This document shows, in pieces, positions 47,846 through 60,599 of a stretch of 64,000 bases of DNA. The DNA comes from Epiperipatus broadwayi (Eukaryota; Onychophora; Udeonychophora; Euonychophora; Peripatidae). The notes beneath the pieces are model-generated. The model did no database searches. It saw nothing but the letters and a program-made list of their open reading frames with translations, and was not told the DNA's origin. Each line of letters opens with the position of its first letter. The first letter of the stretch is position 1. The DNA is taken from the NCBI GenBank assembly GCA_028023455.1, contig JAQFVV010006203.1:12254348-12318347 (forward strand), read 5' to 3'. A program made the position numbers and the translations under genes.

Positions 47846-49693
47846 TGATCGAAGGTGATAGTCTTACCATATCAGCTGTACAGGGCACCACCAGGCATTT
47901 GAACTTGGAAAATTTATAGAGTAGGCAGATACATAAGTTAAGAAAAAAATTTTTTATAGATATTTTATTCTGATCATCAGCCCAAGTCACTAGCTCATGG
48001 AGTAGCAGAGATTTAAAACATTTTATAAGTTTTAATAAAGATTTATATTCTCAATATATATATAAATATTTAAAACAATAAAATAAACCACTACCATTTT
48101 TACATATGTGCAATTTTCTTACTGGCAGTACTTTTTAGAAGATATTCAAACCATAACTTTATATAATATAGATAAAAAGATTTCACTTTAAAAACATTTA
48201 GTCAGGGTACTCGTGGTTTATTATACATCATGCCATGTCAGGGTGTGGGTGATCAAGACTAAAAGTTTGTATCCAAACCAATGTCTTCTTCCAAATATAT
48301 AGTCACAACCAATGCAATATGAAGATGCTAGCATAAAATCACACTGACAGGAATGTGCATCTGACAGCATGATATTATTTGAAGGACATGATCTTCATCC
48401 AGTACAGGAATGTGCATCTGTCTGGCTAAGAAATCATGTATATAAATTAAAGAGTGCTATGTATGATGGAGAGCAGTCTTTCTGCTGACATAAATCCCTG
48501 TCCATAGAGCTAGAAGGGGTCAATGGCACAGGAAATATATCTATGACCATTGCAACAATATGACTGCCTCTTTGTGGTCATTCATTCAGTTGGGCATGTT
48601 ACCCTGTATGCTAAACATGCTTCACATTACATTGATATAAACACCCATATATCCCTCCACAAGCATCGTCCTAACTACGAAACAAATAGCCTGAAATTAA
48701 CCCTTTAAAATAAACATAAATGAATTTAAACATAGTTATTAATTTTTATCTATGCAGCTATCTACACCCAACTTTAATTTGATACATTTTAATTAACACT
48801 TAACACAAAAAAAGGAAATGGAAATGATTGCTTAAACTGATACATAAAAAAAATTACTAATAATTGATTTTGAATTTTTTAGGCCAGATAATAGTTCTTA
48901 TTTTCAGCTATTAATTGCAAATTTAGGAAAAGTTCCTATTAGATAAACACAAGAGTTCATATTTTACGGATTGAGCAGATTTAGAGGTCCATCTTTGTGA
49001 TCACTTTCATAGATTGTTTGTCCTTTTTTGAAATGAAACCGCTACTTGCCATACATTTGGTCAGGAACTGTCATCTAGAGGCCTCAGCTGGTTGTCTGGA
49101 AAATTGAATTTATTGCAGACTTCTACATCATGAAATCTGCAATATAGCTAGTTATAAAGGTACATTCATAGTCAGCTCTAAGATAACAATTATAATAATC
49201 ATTTGGCTTTTATATTTTTATTAGCCTCTTATCATCCAATCTTCAGATTACAAGATGTCACTAATCCTCTCATGTTTCATTTAAGTCCATGCTGTCATTA
49301 CGTGCTTGCATTGGTCATTTAATTTCTTTTCATTCTCTTACCATTTAATTATTTGAGTACCCCAAGGGCCAGTGTGCTTTAGAACAATCATTTAATTAAT
49401 AAAACAATCATTTCCATTTTCTAAGATTATAGAAATCAACACTATTTCTATTTTTAAAAATATCAAATCTTTACATCTTTACTTTTTTACAAAAAAAAAA
49501 TACGTTCAAATACTTTTATTTTCCTTTTTGTAAAGTAGTTTTTAAAGTTTCTCATCTGTGCAATATATATATATATTAAACAACTTTTAATTTTCCATTT
49601 TTAAGTTAAGTTTTTTTCTTTTTAATAAATCAATTTTTATTTACGATCTTTTTATTTTCATTTTAAAATAATGTAACGGTATATACCGTTACA
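47846..49693. repeat. Diverged direct repeat pair D2, right copy
   Basis: Counterpart of 45272-47326. It ends in the perfect palindrome TGTAACGGTATATACCGTTACA (49672-49693) followed by (AT)n, the same GTTACA end and the same flank type as elements 1 and 2. Confidence 0.6.
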
Positions 49694-49806
49694 ATATATA
49701 TATAAGTAAATTTAACTTTCTAATATATCTTAGAAAATTTTTGCCACACTACTTATATCTTATAACTCTTAATTAGTAATTACTTTTTTCATCTAAAAAA
49801 TAAAAG

Positions 49807-49854
49807 TGAAAGTAAACAATATATATATATATATATATATATTGTTTACTTTCA
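49807..49854. repeat. Perfect palindrome around (AT)n
   Basis: tgaaagtaaacaat, then (AT)n, then attgtttactttca: a self-complementary 48-base unit, followed at 49862 by another (TA)n tract. It could extrude as a cruciform. Confidence 0.9.
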
Positions 49855-49857
49855 TAT

Positions 49858-49892
<35 letters not shown>

Positions 49893-49893
<1 letters not shown>

Positions 49894-51239
49894 CAATAAA
49901 ATGTCAACTGTTCAATGTAAAGCAAGTAACAGGAGTCAATCTTTTGAGTTCCATGTACCACTCAAAGAATACAAAATTTCTCTAAGTCACAACTCTTTAT
50001 AAAAAAAAATTATCACTAAAATAAAATAATAGGTAGACAAATAAAAAATTGTTTAAGTTTTTTGGTAATCAAAATATAATTATCAGAATAAAAGTTAAAT
50101 ATTTAATTTATTTAGAACAAAATAATTATTAATATTAATAGCATTTCCTGACACCCATATTAGTTTCCACTACAGCAAACTCCAAATTGACCTACAAGGA
50201 TAACATTAAAACTACTGCTAAGAAATTGCACAGTATGACATTAAATTAGCATATGATTAAAGTGCCGTAAGCATAAACATTTTTCTTTATGATAAAGAGC
50301 TGATGATAATCAATATTATGAAAATATAGTTTTAATTTTTTTATACCAGTATTACATTATTTGAGTAAATTATTTAAATATATATTTAAAAATAGTTTAT
50401 CTTTCCCATACCTTCTGTAAGTCCATCATGTACGACCAGTGGCATGCACACCATAGGTTAAAAATTGCTGTTATAAAGCCATTACATTCTATTAAAAAGC
50501 ATGCTTTATAGTTATCACATCGCCATACTGTTTAATTCAGACTATGCTGGGAAAATACTAGACTAAAATTATTGTCAAAAAAGTTAATTATACATCTACA
50601 TAATTGAATGATTTGTAGCTCAAGAATTCATATAAAATGCAAGTACCAAGATGTTAGAGTTGGGTCATGATCCATGGATCTTAATTCTAGAGTTAGTTAC
50701 TTAATTTTTGCACTAAACGATTATGCAAATTGTCAGAAATATTCTTCATTTGTAAATATCATATAGCAATAGATCTAACTATTTGCGAATTTTGCATTGA
50801 CTAAAAAATGAGAACGAGCGATTTAGGATTAATTAGGTAACCAATTTCTCATAAGTAATTATTACTTGAATATTTTCTTGTTTGTAAATAAAATATGCTT
50901 TTTTAAAAAAAATTTCTTTAAGATATGAAAAAAGCTACCACTTAAAAAAAAGTAAATCACCCAAATAAAGTATTGCATGACATTCTCTGCTTATTCTCAA
51001 CATCTCATTGAAATCAGCCTATTGCTATATTTCAGAATTATTTGGATGTAGGATAGTCATCTAGTATCCATTAGTTACACAAATTTACAATAGAAGTTAT
51101 GAAGGATAGTTGAAAGAGTGAATTACTGTTTGTAATACAGATATGTATTTCATTCCTGTGCCATACCTTAATAAAATTAAATACACCTTTTACATACAGA
51201 TTGACAATGTTATTTCTAATGTTGAAAAATAATGGTCAA
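49893..51239. other. AT-rich stretch, no gene seen
   Basis: No ORF or family motif found. cagtggcatgcacacc at 50439 faintly recalls a hAT end but lacks the rest. Confidence 0.4.
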
Positions 51240-51333
51240 GTGTTGGTGGTCGAGAGGTCAGCACAGCTGCCTTATAAGCAGTTGTCCCGGATTAGCAGGT
51301 TCGCTTCCCGGCCGATGCTATGACACATGAAAA
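51240..51333 (+). repeat. tRNA-derived SINE, copy 2
   Basis: A 79-base tRNA-like head (51240-51318) with A box TGGTCGAGAGG and B box GGTTCGCTTCC, both identical to copy 1, and the tail TATGACACATGAAAA. The anticodon loop (cttataa) and acceptor differ from copy 1 (tttacaa), as expected for decaying retroposons rather than a functional tRNA pair. Confidence 0.65.
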
Positions 51334-52410
51334 CTATGTAGAAATGGATAATTCTCTTTTTTTAACAATGCCCAAGAAGGAATTTTTTTTACCATGTATC
51401 TACTCTTCAAAAAAATATTAAACTTTGTATTATAAATTAAGTAATATAAAAAGGAACTCACAATGTTTTGTATTTCCTATCATTAAAATTCTCTATACAA
51501 TCAAATCAGGTACCACTGACACTTAAAATATCATATGCTTTTTTTACATCTAACATTTATTATAATATTTTCCTGAAGATTTGTGACTATGGTACATCAG
51601 ATGTGATAATATGTTGGACTATTTCCACCATCTATCATGAAGAGTAGAAAATTTTAAATTTTATTTAAACTTTTCAAATACAAACAACTGTTAGTAATAA
51701 CACATAAATAGGCAACACTGACTAGTAGATTACACAATGTTTAGAGCAAGAGACCACCTGGGGTTGATTTGAACTTTCTAGGCATCGATAGTTTCAATAA
51801 AAAAAATGAGGTTGGTGACAGCAAAAATAGACCCCCTTACTACTGCTATTTGTTTGTTACTTCAAAATATCTATGATTCCAATAAGTACCTAATTAAGAA
51901 GTAAAATAATTTAAATAACACTTTTTTGATAAAAACACATTACATACCAAACTTGCAAACAAAAAGGTAAAATGTGTCACTAAAAGAGTCACATGTAAGA
52001 ATGCATGAAAATACATGTAGCACAAACATGTATGTACATTGTCTTATCGAACATATCAAAGCAAGTGCGGACATTAAAAATTATTGCATGTCTGCACTTG
52101 CTCACGGTGGGAGGAGACGATATTCGATATTAGCAGAATCTATCAGTCTTGTACGGTCATGCTTTCATAAAACCCTATAAATTGGTTCGTTCGATGTGAC
52201 ATGTAATTATTTGTGATTTAAACTTTGAATATAATTATTTATTGAAAAGCAGTACTACGAAAAAAAATCAGAGGACATTGATTGTTTATTGGAGTTTGAA
52301 CAAAAATCTTCTTTTTCACGTAAGTACATACTTTATTGGTTTTTTTTATTGAAGGGGCTGTCAAAATTGTTTGTTAATTAAAGTTTTTTATTTCTTATGA
52401 TAACCAAAAA
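51334..52410. other. Region upstream of the hAT relic
   Basis: It holds a 68-codon frame (51974-52180) of unknown type. It may include the untranslated 5' part of the hAT element, but no 5' terminal inverted repeat was found. Confidence 0.35.
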
Positions 52411-54081
52411 ATGCAGACAGTACAGCTTGGACTATTAGAAGCTACGATTTGTCACATCATTATCAAACAAATATTTACCAATGTGCCTCATATGCGAAAA
52501 GTCTTTAGCAAAGACACTATGAAACCATCAAAACTAGCAGATCACTTGAACAGAATTCACCTTGACAAAAAAGAAAAAGATTTGCTACACTTTTAATCAT
52601 TTAAAGATAAAGTTCTGAAGAGAATTACGATAGATAATATGTTTCTATCACCATCGAAGCAAAATGATGATGTTGGATTAAGGGCATCATACAACATATC
52701 CCTACTCATCACGAAATCTGGCAAGCTGTACACGATATGTAAGAAACCGATTCTACATGCTGTCATGGAGGTATTGAACATTACTTCACAAATCTACTCA
52801 AGATATTTATAAAAAGGATCCCTTTGAGCAATAACACGATTCAAATATTTATAAGTGAGTCATGACATGGAAAAATGTTTGTGTAATCATTTGTAAAAAA
52901 CGTTTCCCCCCTCCAATTTGACAAGTCAACATTACCTGGTAATGAAGCTTTGTTGCTGGCATACATTCACTTTATTGAAGACCAGGAAGTGCATGAAGAG
53001 TTGTTTTTTTTGCTAGAACTCTAGAAAGTGACACCAGGGGCAAATCTATTTTTAATTTAGTGGATTTATTTTTCAGAAAAAAATTGATTCCATTGACTAA
53101 TATCTGTTGCACAACAGATAGAGCATCAGTTATAGTTGATCATTATCCCAGTTTCATAAGTTACCATAAACTACTCATATCTAAAGTGCTTGCAGTTCAC
53201 TACAAAATCCATAGGCAACATTTAGTAGCTAAGAACCTTAGCGACAAATTGCATCAATGGCTTCAGTTTCTGTGAACAAAATTCGAAGTAACACTTTGAA
53301 CACTAGACTGTTCATTCTCTATTATGTGAGCAACTAAGATTTTTATCAATTGGTTCTACATACCGAAGTCATCTGGCTTTCAAAAAGTTCAGATTTTTTG
53401 CATTTTTCAATCTGTTTTAGTTTTTGGAAGACAAGGATTCCAGGTTGAAAGAAAATTTACTTAAGGGTAAAACAGATATTGTTTATTTAACCGATTTATT
53501 TGGAAAATTTAATGATGTTTATTTACAACTGCAAGAAGACAATTTGAATCTCAACAAAACAAAATTGGTCATATCGGCTTTTGTTGCCAGATTAATATTT
53601 TTTAAGTAAAACATTTCAAGGTTTGAGCTTTCCCTGTTCCAAACTTACTTTAGAGGCACAATCCAAGAAGAAAACATATTGCTGTATACCAACTACTTGG
53701 TGGCTCTTCACTTGGATTTCAAAACTAGGTTATTCTATCATTGGAAATACTGTACTAGATAATAAACCCATATATTACTAATGCAGAACCAAATGTAATG
53801 GTTATCTCAAGGTACAATTCAAACAGGGTTATCAAAACTTTTGGCTGCAACAAGATATTCCACTTTCTCTATTCGGCTGTATGGAACTGTTGCACAAAAG
53901 TATTTGGTGACATTTCCATTGTCGTATCTGGTAGAGAGGCTTCAGTGTAGTTTTAAATGTGCTTCAGAACAGACATCGATTGCATATCACTAAACATGGA
54001 GATTTGAGAATGCAACTCACTAATTTAAAACCAGACATAGAGAAATTGTTGATAGATCACCAACTGCACCCATCTCATTAA
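52411..54081 (+). pseudogene. hAT transposase relic (ZBED5/SCAND3-like)
   Basis: Cut-and-paste transposases of the hAT superfamily carry a BED zinc finger, an RNase H-like core and a C-terminal dimerisation region; vertebrate ZBED5 and SCAND3 are tamed relatives. Here the frame at 52411-52596 has a BED-like finger remnant (MKPSKLADHLNRIH, with one cysteine position lost). Later frames give DIYKKDPLSNNTI, LPGNEALLLAYIHF, and at 53424-53609 TDIVYLTDLFGKFNDVYLQL and LNKTKLVISAFVARL. The C-terminus near 53918-54081 gives FPLSYLVER, then in another frame NVLQNRHRLHITKHGDLRMQ and a final HQLHPSH before TAA. At least four frame changes make it inactive. Confidence 0.85.
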
Positions 54082-54492
54082 ATTCAGTTTTCTAAGTTTT
54101 TTTTTTTTTGGTATTCTTATTTTTATAATTTTGATTAAAATCTGTCTTTGTAATTTTGTTGATGTTTAATTCCATCTGAATAAGTTGATTTTTTCACTTC
54201 ATTTTTATGTTTAGTAAAGTGATTTCAATATTTGTACTTCTTTTAAATTTACATATTTATTTCATAAATGTCAAAAATTAAAAAAAAACTGCTCATATTT
54301 TTTTGTTTAATTTTCATTAGTGCAGATTTAAATATTAATTGTTGCACAAGATATTGCCATATTCCATAGTCCTTTTATATTTTCCAATCAGTGAAATATT
54401 TAATATCGAATAGTATACAAATTTATTAATTTGAGAAGGTAAATGACTAGGAGTTGACGATTTTAAAAGTTTTTGGTAAAGGGATCTGTAGC

Positions 54493-54515
54493 CAAAAAAA
54501 GTTTGAGAACTCTTG
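54493..54515 (+). repeat. Likely hAT 3' terminal inverted repeat
   Basis: The sequence caaaaaaagtttgagaactcttg, read inversely, gives CAAGAGTTCTCAAACTTTTTTTG, close to the common CAGNGGTTCTCAAACTTTTT end of ZBED-like hAT elements. It lies about 410 bases after the transposase stop, a normal distance. Confidence 0.6.
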
Positions 54516-54587
54516 GTTTAGATTGATTTAATATCTGCTCTTCTTCAGCAGAATTACATTGGTGAGAACAGACACCTTGTTTAACAG

Positions 54588-56107
54588 TGTAACAGTCATA
54601 TTTGAACACTCATGCAATAAAATCCAGAGTTTTGGTAAATTATACCAAGGCTGATCTAGATGAGAGTTTGAGACCAAATCCGACCGCACCTCAGCTCCTT
54701 CACCAACCCTCCCTGGTCACACTCATAATCTCTTAATTTCTGTGCCAGCAGTGGCAAAGGGTAAAGCGAGAGACTCGAGGATAATTAACTAAATGCTTTA
54801 TAGCGTAACCAAACACACTCACACAACTTGTGGCTGATTATCCAATGCATATATTAATAATTATGGATGGTGATTTAATATAAATAAAGTGAATAATACT
54901 ACAGACGTTAATATGTTTTAAAATTATTTAATATTGACAAAACACAAACAATAACAATTAAATATACTGCATCTTCCACTCGCAGGTGGGATGGTGAAAA
55001 TCTGAACTACACGCTCTGTAATCAATTGTACTTAACGATCATCATTTATTATATCGTTTATATATTAATAATTATTTTCATGTCTACACTGATGCCTAAA
55101 TTATGCTCTGCCATTCCTACTAGTGTGTTAAGGGTTAAATTTTAAGAAAGTGACAACTTTATACAATGTGTACTTAAATTTATTATTACGTGATGAGCAG
55201 TCAATGCGCTCTTTATGTAGATATTATTAGACAAACTAGATCAGAGGTTCAGATCAATGCTGAACAATTAATATAACAGCAGATGAACTGGCATTTTGTA
55301 GCATAGCTTCTGAGGCTACGGTGCTATGCAAATTACAGAGATGTGGCTTGAATGTGCCTTTATTCATGAGATTCAGTAACATTTACTCGGTTCTCAGATA
55401 CCGGTCACTTGCTATATGTGAACATTTAGTTCGGATAATCGAACAGCCTTAATATACGATGCTGGATTCCAGTGTTCCAGTTCTGAAGGAGGTAATGGGA
55501 ATGACCCTTAAAATCATTATCCCATTCAAGAGAGAGGGCTGTCCGAACTAGGGATGATAAGATAGTCCTTAAAACCTAATCTTATCTTAATAATTATATG
55601 ATAGCAAGGCGGAATGCACCTCAGTGCTTCGTAAAAATTCATTCCCAATGCTTTCTAAATATTAATTAGAACAACTAGTAAAGCGCAAAATCTATAGTTT
55701 CTTCTGCAAAACTACCCTACGCCAGTTAGTTAAATAAACACTGAAATTGTGCTAAAGAGGACTTTATTAAAATGATCTAGTTTATTAATTAACTACATAT
55801 TCTATGAAAATACATTAATGGGGTCTAAAGCATATCTGGGGCTTAAACTTGGTTAACTACTGAATATGCCTTAAATTATCACTCTCTCATATTTAACTAA
55901 ACAGACCTTTTAATAAGCAACATATATGCAATATTAAGCTAAACATAGCAGCTCAACTAATATATCAAAGTAGGTTTCAGACCAGAGATCTATAAATATG
56001 CCAAACAGCATACATTAATTTACTTGAGAACAAAAACGTCTCTTTATGTTTATAATAATTAATAATCTCTGCTCCGAAGGCATAGCATAAATCAATAAAT
56101 GCATTTT

Positions 56108-56164
<57 letters not shown>

Positions 56165-56773
56165 AAAGTATAGACGTAAATAGAGAAAAAAATAAGGCAA
56201 TAATAGTCTTTATAAGTTGAACTTAAAAAGATTTAAGAATTTGAGATCAGGCAAGATTTACATTTTAACTTTTAAAGTATTTTAAAATTCACAGATTGAA
56301 ATACCCTTATTTAATACAGTTTAAGTAATTTAAAAGAGAATACACTTATTTAACATAGTTGAATTACTTTGCGAGATTTGAGTTTAAGAGTTTGTGCACA
56401 TTATTTATATTATATAGCTAGCTTTAGGAAAGATTTAGAAAATTGCTATAGCTTTAGATTTAGCTTGGTTGAGAAGTTGTTACCGGTGATTTACTCTGAA
56501 GGCTTGCAGCTTGACAGTATGAAACACACACACATGGGCTGATTTATCTGAGCTGGTTCATCTATGGGCTATTCTTTCAGGTAGGCTGTGGTTTTTGGGT
56601 CTTTGGTCTCCATAAATGATTCTAGCCGCCATGGAGGCAGCAATGGTGTTTTTCTAGCCACTTATCTGCATGATAAAAACTGGGTAAACTGCCTGAGTAT
56701 AAGTTGACACATGAGTAAAGCAAAATGGATGATGATTTCTTTTCAAACTGGCCTTTTTTATATTTCTTTTACG
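54588..56773 (-). repeat. Element 3 3' LTR (about 2.2 kb)
   Basis: The left end is fixed by the start of identity with 61993 (TGTAAC). The right end is inferred from the adjacent purine tract: the minus-strand LTR would begin CGTAAAAG, probably a mutated TGTAAAAG. It differs from the other copy by a 33-base insertion near 54739-54771 and a much longer (TA)n tract (56112-56160), plus scattered substitutions. Confidence 0.8.
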
Positions 56774-58100
56774 CCCTCCCCCCTCTTACAGCTCATTCAC
56801 AATCTTTATTTTTAGACTTTAAAACTTAAGAAGTCTTAATTTCATCAACTTCAAACGAATCGGTTATATTGATTTCAGGCTTAATGCTTACTAATTGTTC
56901 CTTTTTATTTCACAAGCTTCAAGTTCAGCTGGATTTTATTGCAGGTTTAATTGTCCAATTTTTATTCTATAAGAATCATAAAGTCTGGATTTATGCAGGT
57001 GGTATCTCATAAGATTTACAAAGTTCTTTTTTCTTTAAACAGTGAATTTTTTTTTTTTCTTGAAAGAGATTTAAGCTGCAAACATTTTAACATACACGTG
57101 AGAAACTTTAATTTGTCTTTAATTACTATATGTGATTAAGTAATTTATTAATTGGATAACTTCAAAGATGATTTGAAATGATTTGGAGAACTCTGTTCTT
57201 ATATAAATACAATTTTCACAGCTTAAAACCAATTTAATAATTTAAAATCATAAACAAATATTTATGAAATTCTAAAGGTGTGTACATTATATAATAATAA
57301 TATCAATCAGATGTGAATATACAATTTTTAGCAAATAAAAATATTACAAAATGTGTATACAATCATAGCAGATGTGTGTGCATATACAATTACACACATA
57401 TACATGTAAATATACATTTTATATATGTTAAATTCCCAAGTATATCTATATATATGTGTACCTCTCGGGTTTGAATTAGAGAAATGAAGACTACTATGTT
57501 ATATAGTAGGTGAAACGCATGATGACCTAATCATACTGTTTCATATCAGTGAAGTCCGGGAACAAAAAAAACAATAAAAAAATGAATTTACTTATTATTT
57601 AAATGAGCAATCACAAGTCCTTTTCTGTATATAACATTTATGAAATTTATTTATCTGACTTCTACGTTGTATCTCACCACTCCCCTAACCTTAGTCTATT
57701 TAGTACACACAAAAAAACAAAGAACAAAGGACAAACAAATAAATCCTTACTTGGCAAAATCCAATCCATTTCCCACTACTTCTTATACCTAATTGTTTAT
57801 CGGTATAAAATATACCTAAGAATTACTCTTACATATATACACAACCATTCCTCTACATCTACTTCCACATCTATGATTATTTATATTGGTGAAATAATAA
57901 TAATAAAAAAACTACCTCTACCAATGTGTTTACTGACCTATCAATGATTACTACTGATAAGAAGGAACTAGATCCTTAAATATTAACTATCCCTGATGCA
58001 TCTGGGGGTTTTGTTTTACAGTCTCTTTCACCTTTGGCTCTAAGCATTATAAATCTTGTCAGCTTTGAAACCCTATTCTTCAGGACATTATCTCTCATCT
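56774..58100 (-). other. Element 3 interior downstream of the Gag-like ORF
   Basis: The polypurine tract lies at 56774-56788 (minus strand taagaggggggaggg). The rest is AT-rich. No RT, RNase H or integrase block was found on either strand in this stretch, where pol should lie. A 114-codon plus-strand frame (57603-57947) has no resemblance to known families. Confidence 0.55.
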
Positions 58101-58116
58101 CTTGAAACCTTGTTCA

Positions 58117-58310
58117 CTTTCTCATATTAGAAGTATATGGTTTTCTCCTATTAAATACATAAGTATCTTGTTTTCTCCTCGTCTCTCGAAACCTTGTTCC
58201 TCAAAACCTTGTTTGCTTTCTCATATTAGAAGTATATGGTTTTCTCCTACTAAAGACATAAGTATCTTGTTTTCTCCTCTTCCTTTTCCACCCTGTCTTT
58301 TCCATTTGGG
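58117..58310. repeat. Tandem duplication with 99-bp period
   Basis: ctttctcatattagaagtat and the following tatggttttctcctattaaa and cataagtatcttgttttctc blocks occur twice, starting near 58117 and 58216. The second copy overlaps the 3' end of the Gag-like ORF. Confidence 0.85.
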
Positions 58311-59909
58311 TCTGTCAATATATGGGCTACTCTCACAATCAAAAATCACTCCATCCCCCCAGTCCTTGATCTCAGACTTAGCTCTACTATCTTCTTCCAC
58401 TGGATCAAACTTATTCATTTTGGAAATTTCTGAGAAAGGTCTGTCTTCTAAAACATTCCTATCCATGTAAGTTTTGGTAACTTCAATTGCCTTTATTTTT
58501 GGTACTTCTGGGGAAGATTTTGGCTTAATTTCTTCAATAAAATTAACATGTTTAGATAAGGTTGAAAGAAGATTTACTTTGTATTCTTCCTCATTTACTT
58601 CCATATTTATAGAGTCCCCAATGTTCTGAAGTATCTTTTGTTGTTCAAAAGATCCCTGCATAATTTCTACATAAGGTTTCATTCCTTCCATGTTTTTGAT
58701 ATCAATTTCAGTCTCTGAATAGATTTTTGAATCTTCTGATATCTCCATATTGATATTACAATTATCAATATTCACAGCATCAATTTTAGACTTTTCCATT
58801 ATCTCACCATTGATTTTAGACTCTTTTACAATTTTTACATCAATTTCAGATTTTATTAAATCAGGTTGCAAATCATCCGCTGTCTTTGCATCCATTTTAA
58901 ACTCTTCTATAGTTTCTTCATCAAGTCCTAACTCCTCCTCAGTTTTTGTACCAATTTTAGACTTATCAATCTCTACAACTATTTTGGAGTCTTCTATTAT
59001 CTCCACATCCATTTCCCATTCTTTTACTGTGCTGGATATTACATTGGTCTGGCTTCTGTATTTACTGCTTCTTTTGCACTTTTAGATATATATTCCACAA
59101 TTAGCAGTTTTCCTGAAGGTGGATTGACAATTTTAATATCACCCTTTGTAATTTCAATTTCTCCTTTTTTATAATCTCAAATTTTGCTTTATCAGTAATA
59201 GGATTTTCAACTTGTGATTCTTTTGAAATATCTTTGATTGGAACTTCTAAAGTTTCTTCAACTTGCTTTAATTCAAGGATATCGTCTGACTCCCTTTCTA
59301 TTTCAACATGCCCCTCCACTAAACTAGTTTTTTCCATTATTTCCAACATCTCTTTTTGAATACTACTTGCAACATTTCTTCTACAACCCCTGAATCAATT
59401 CTTTGCTCTTTCAATCTTATATCAAAAGGAGATTCTGCTATTTCTTCTTCCTCTGTATCCACATCCTCATGGTTATTCTCCTTGCTCTCAGTTTCTCTAC
59501 CTATCTCTACAACTTCTTCAACCATTCTTTCCTTAGTTGCTCTTAGCTCAACCTCTTCTGGGTACCATATTACATCTTTGACTTTCTCAGTAACCCTATC
59601 CTCTTCTCTAGCTTTTGATAATTTCTCCTGTTCCTGCTTGGCTACCTTGTCCTTGACTTCTTCCTTCATCTTCTGGTCTCTTCCTCCCATACTCCTCTGT
59701 ATGTCATATAATATATCTCTTTCCTTCTCCTTTTTTTTGCTCTTCTTCCTTGCTGCTTCCCTTTCTTTCTTTTCTGCTTCCCTTTCCTTCTTTTCTGCTT
59801 CCCTTTCTTTTTTTTCTTGTGCCAACAGGCTGAATATGGCTGCTAATAATCCCTTCTCTTTGGGACTGAAATCCATTTTAGATAAATTTGCTATCACTCT
59901 GTTCCTCAA
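58221..59909 (-). pseudogene. Element 3 Gag-like coiled-coil ORF, broken in three
   Basis: Three minus frames follow each other. The first (59909-59337; likely start at the second Met, 59876) opens MDFSPKEKGLLAAIFSLLAQ, followed by a run of KKEREAE repeats and an acidic coiled-coil stretch. The opening resembles the MTPEQKKLILQL start of element 1 Gag. The second (59349-59101) and third (59012-58221) are rich in E, K and I, with recurring ESKI.xEI and DxKI motifs, about 20 in all, as if built from short repeats. The tail RPKWKRQGGKGRGENK is basic and could bind RNA. No capsid, zinc knuckle or protease motif was recognised. Two frameshifts or stops break it. Its function is inferred from position. 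Confidence 0.6.
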
Positions 59910-60590
59910 ACTTTAATTTATTCTCAACAGCGTATTGCCATCCTCCCCAACAAAAAGACCGTCCATGGATTCTGCCCTACCACTAGTAACTACTTAGAAC
60001 TGAACCAAGCCCTTAATTTATCTAACATATAAGATTAAAGCAACAACCAAAAAAAAAATTAACTAATAATAATAAAATTGTTATTACCCATGCTTGTCTT
60101 CCACTGTGTTTTCTTTCCACCACTGCAGAGCTGCCATCACTATTTTTTTAACTATGATTGCTTTTTTTAAACTTCATTTCCCTTTTAAGTACATGTATAT
60201 ATATATATAGAACAATCCTGCTGATCGTTTGTTTATTCACTGTATCTAGTACAATTGAATCACCAACCAAACCCCCCAACAGTGAGTTCTTTCAATTCTC
60301 TCACCCTGACAACAAATTTATATGAGGAACTCTCAGCTATTTAAGAGACCCCGGGCGCCAGTTGCCAGTGGATGAGATGCCCATATATATATATAAATGG
60401 TATTGAACCTCACAATATACATTGTAGATTATATAACAAAAATTTTAAAACTTTCTTGCTCTCTTTTTTTTTTTTTAAACTTTTATCAGCCAATGTGTTT
60501 ACATTCCAACTCTAATGAATTTGATTTGAGAAATTGTGTTATACAACATATAACAGACTAGAAATTTACTTTTCTCACATACATATATAA
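59910..60590 (-). other. Element 3 leader proximal to the ORF
   Basis: No ORF. It contains a short (TA)n tract near 60196-60210 and one near 60382-60395. The plus strand at 60341-60372 (agaccccgggcgccagttgccagtgg) is unusually GC-rich for the window. Confidence 0.4.
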
Positions 60591-60599
60591 CTGTGTATA

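Noticed and set aside
50439-50475. Possible hAT 5' terminal repeat (cagtggcatgcacacc)
   Set aside because: Agreement with the 3' repeat stops after a few bases.
59356-59916. 186-codon plus-strand serine-rich ORF
   Set aside because: It is the mirror of the E/K-rich minus-strand Gag-like ORF; the minus frame fits the element's orientation.
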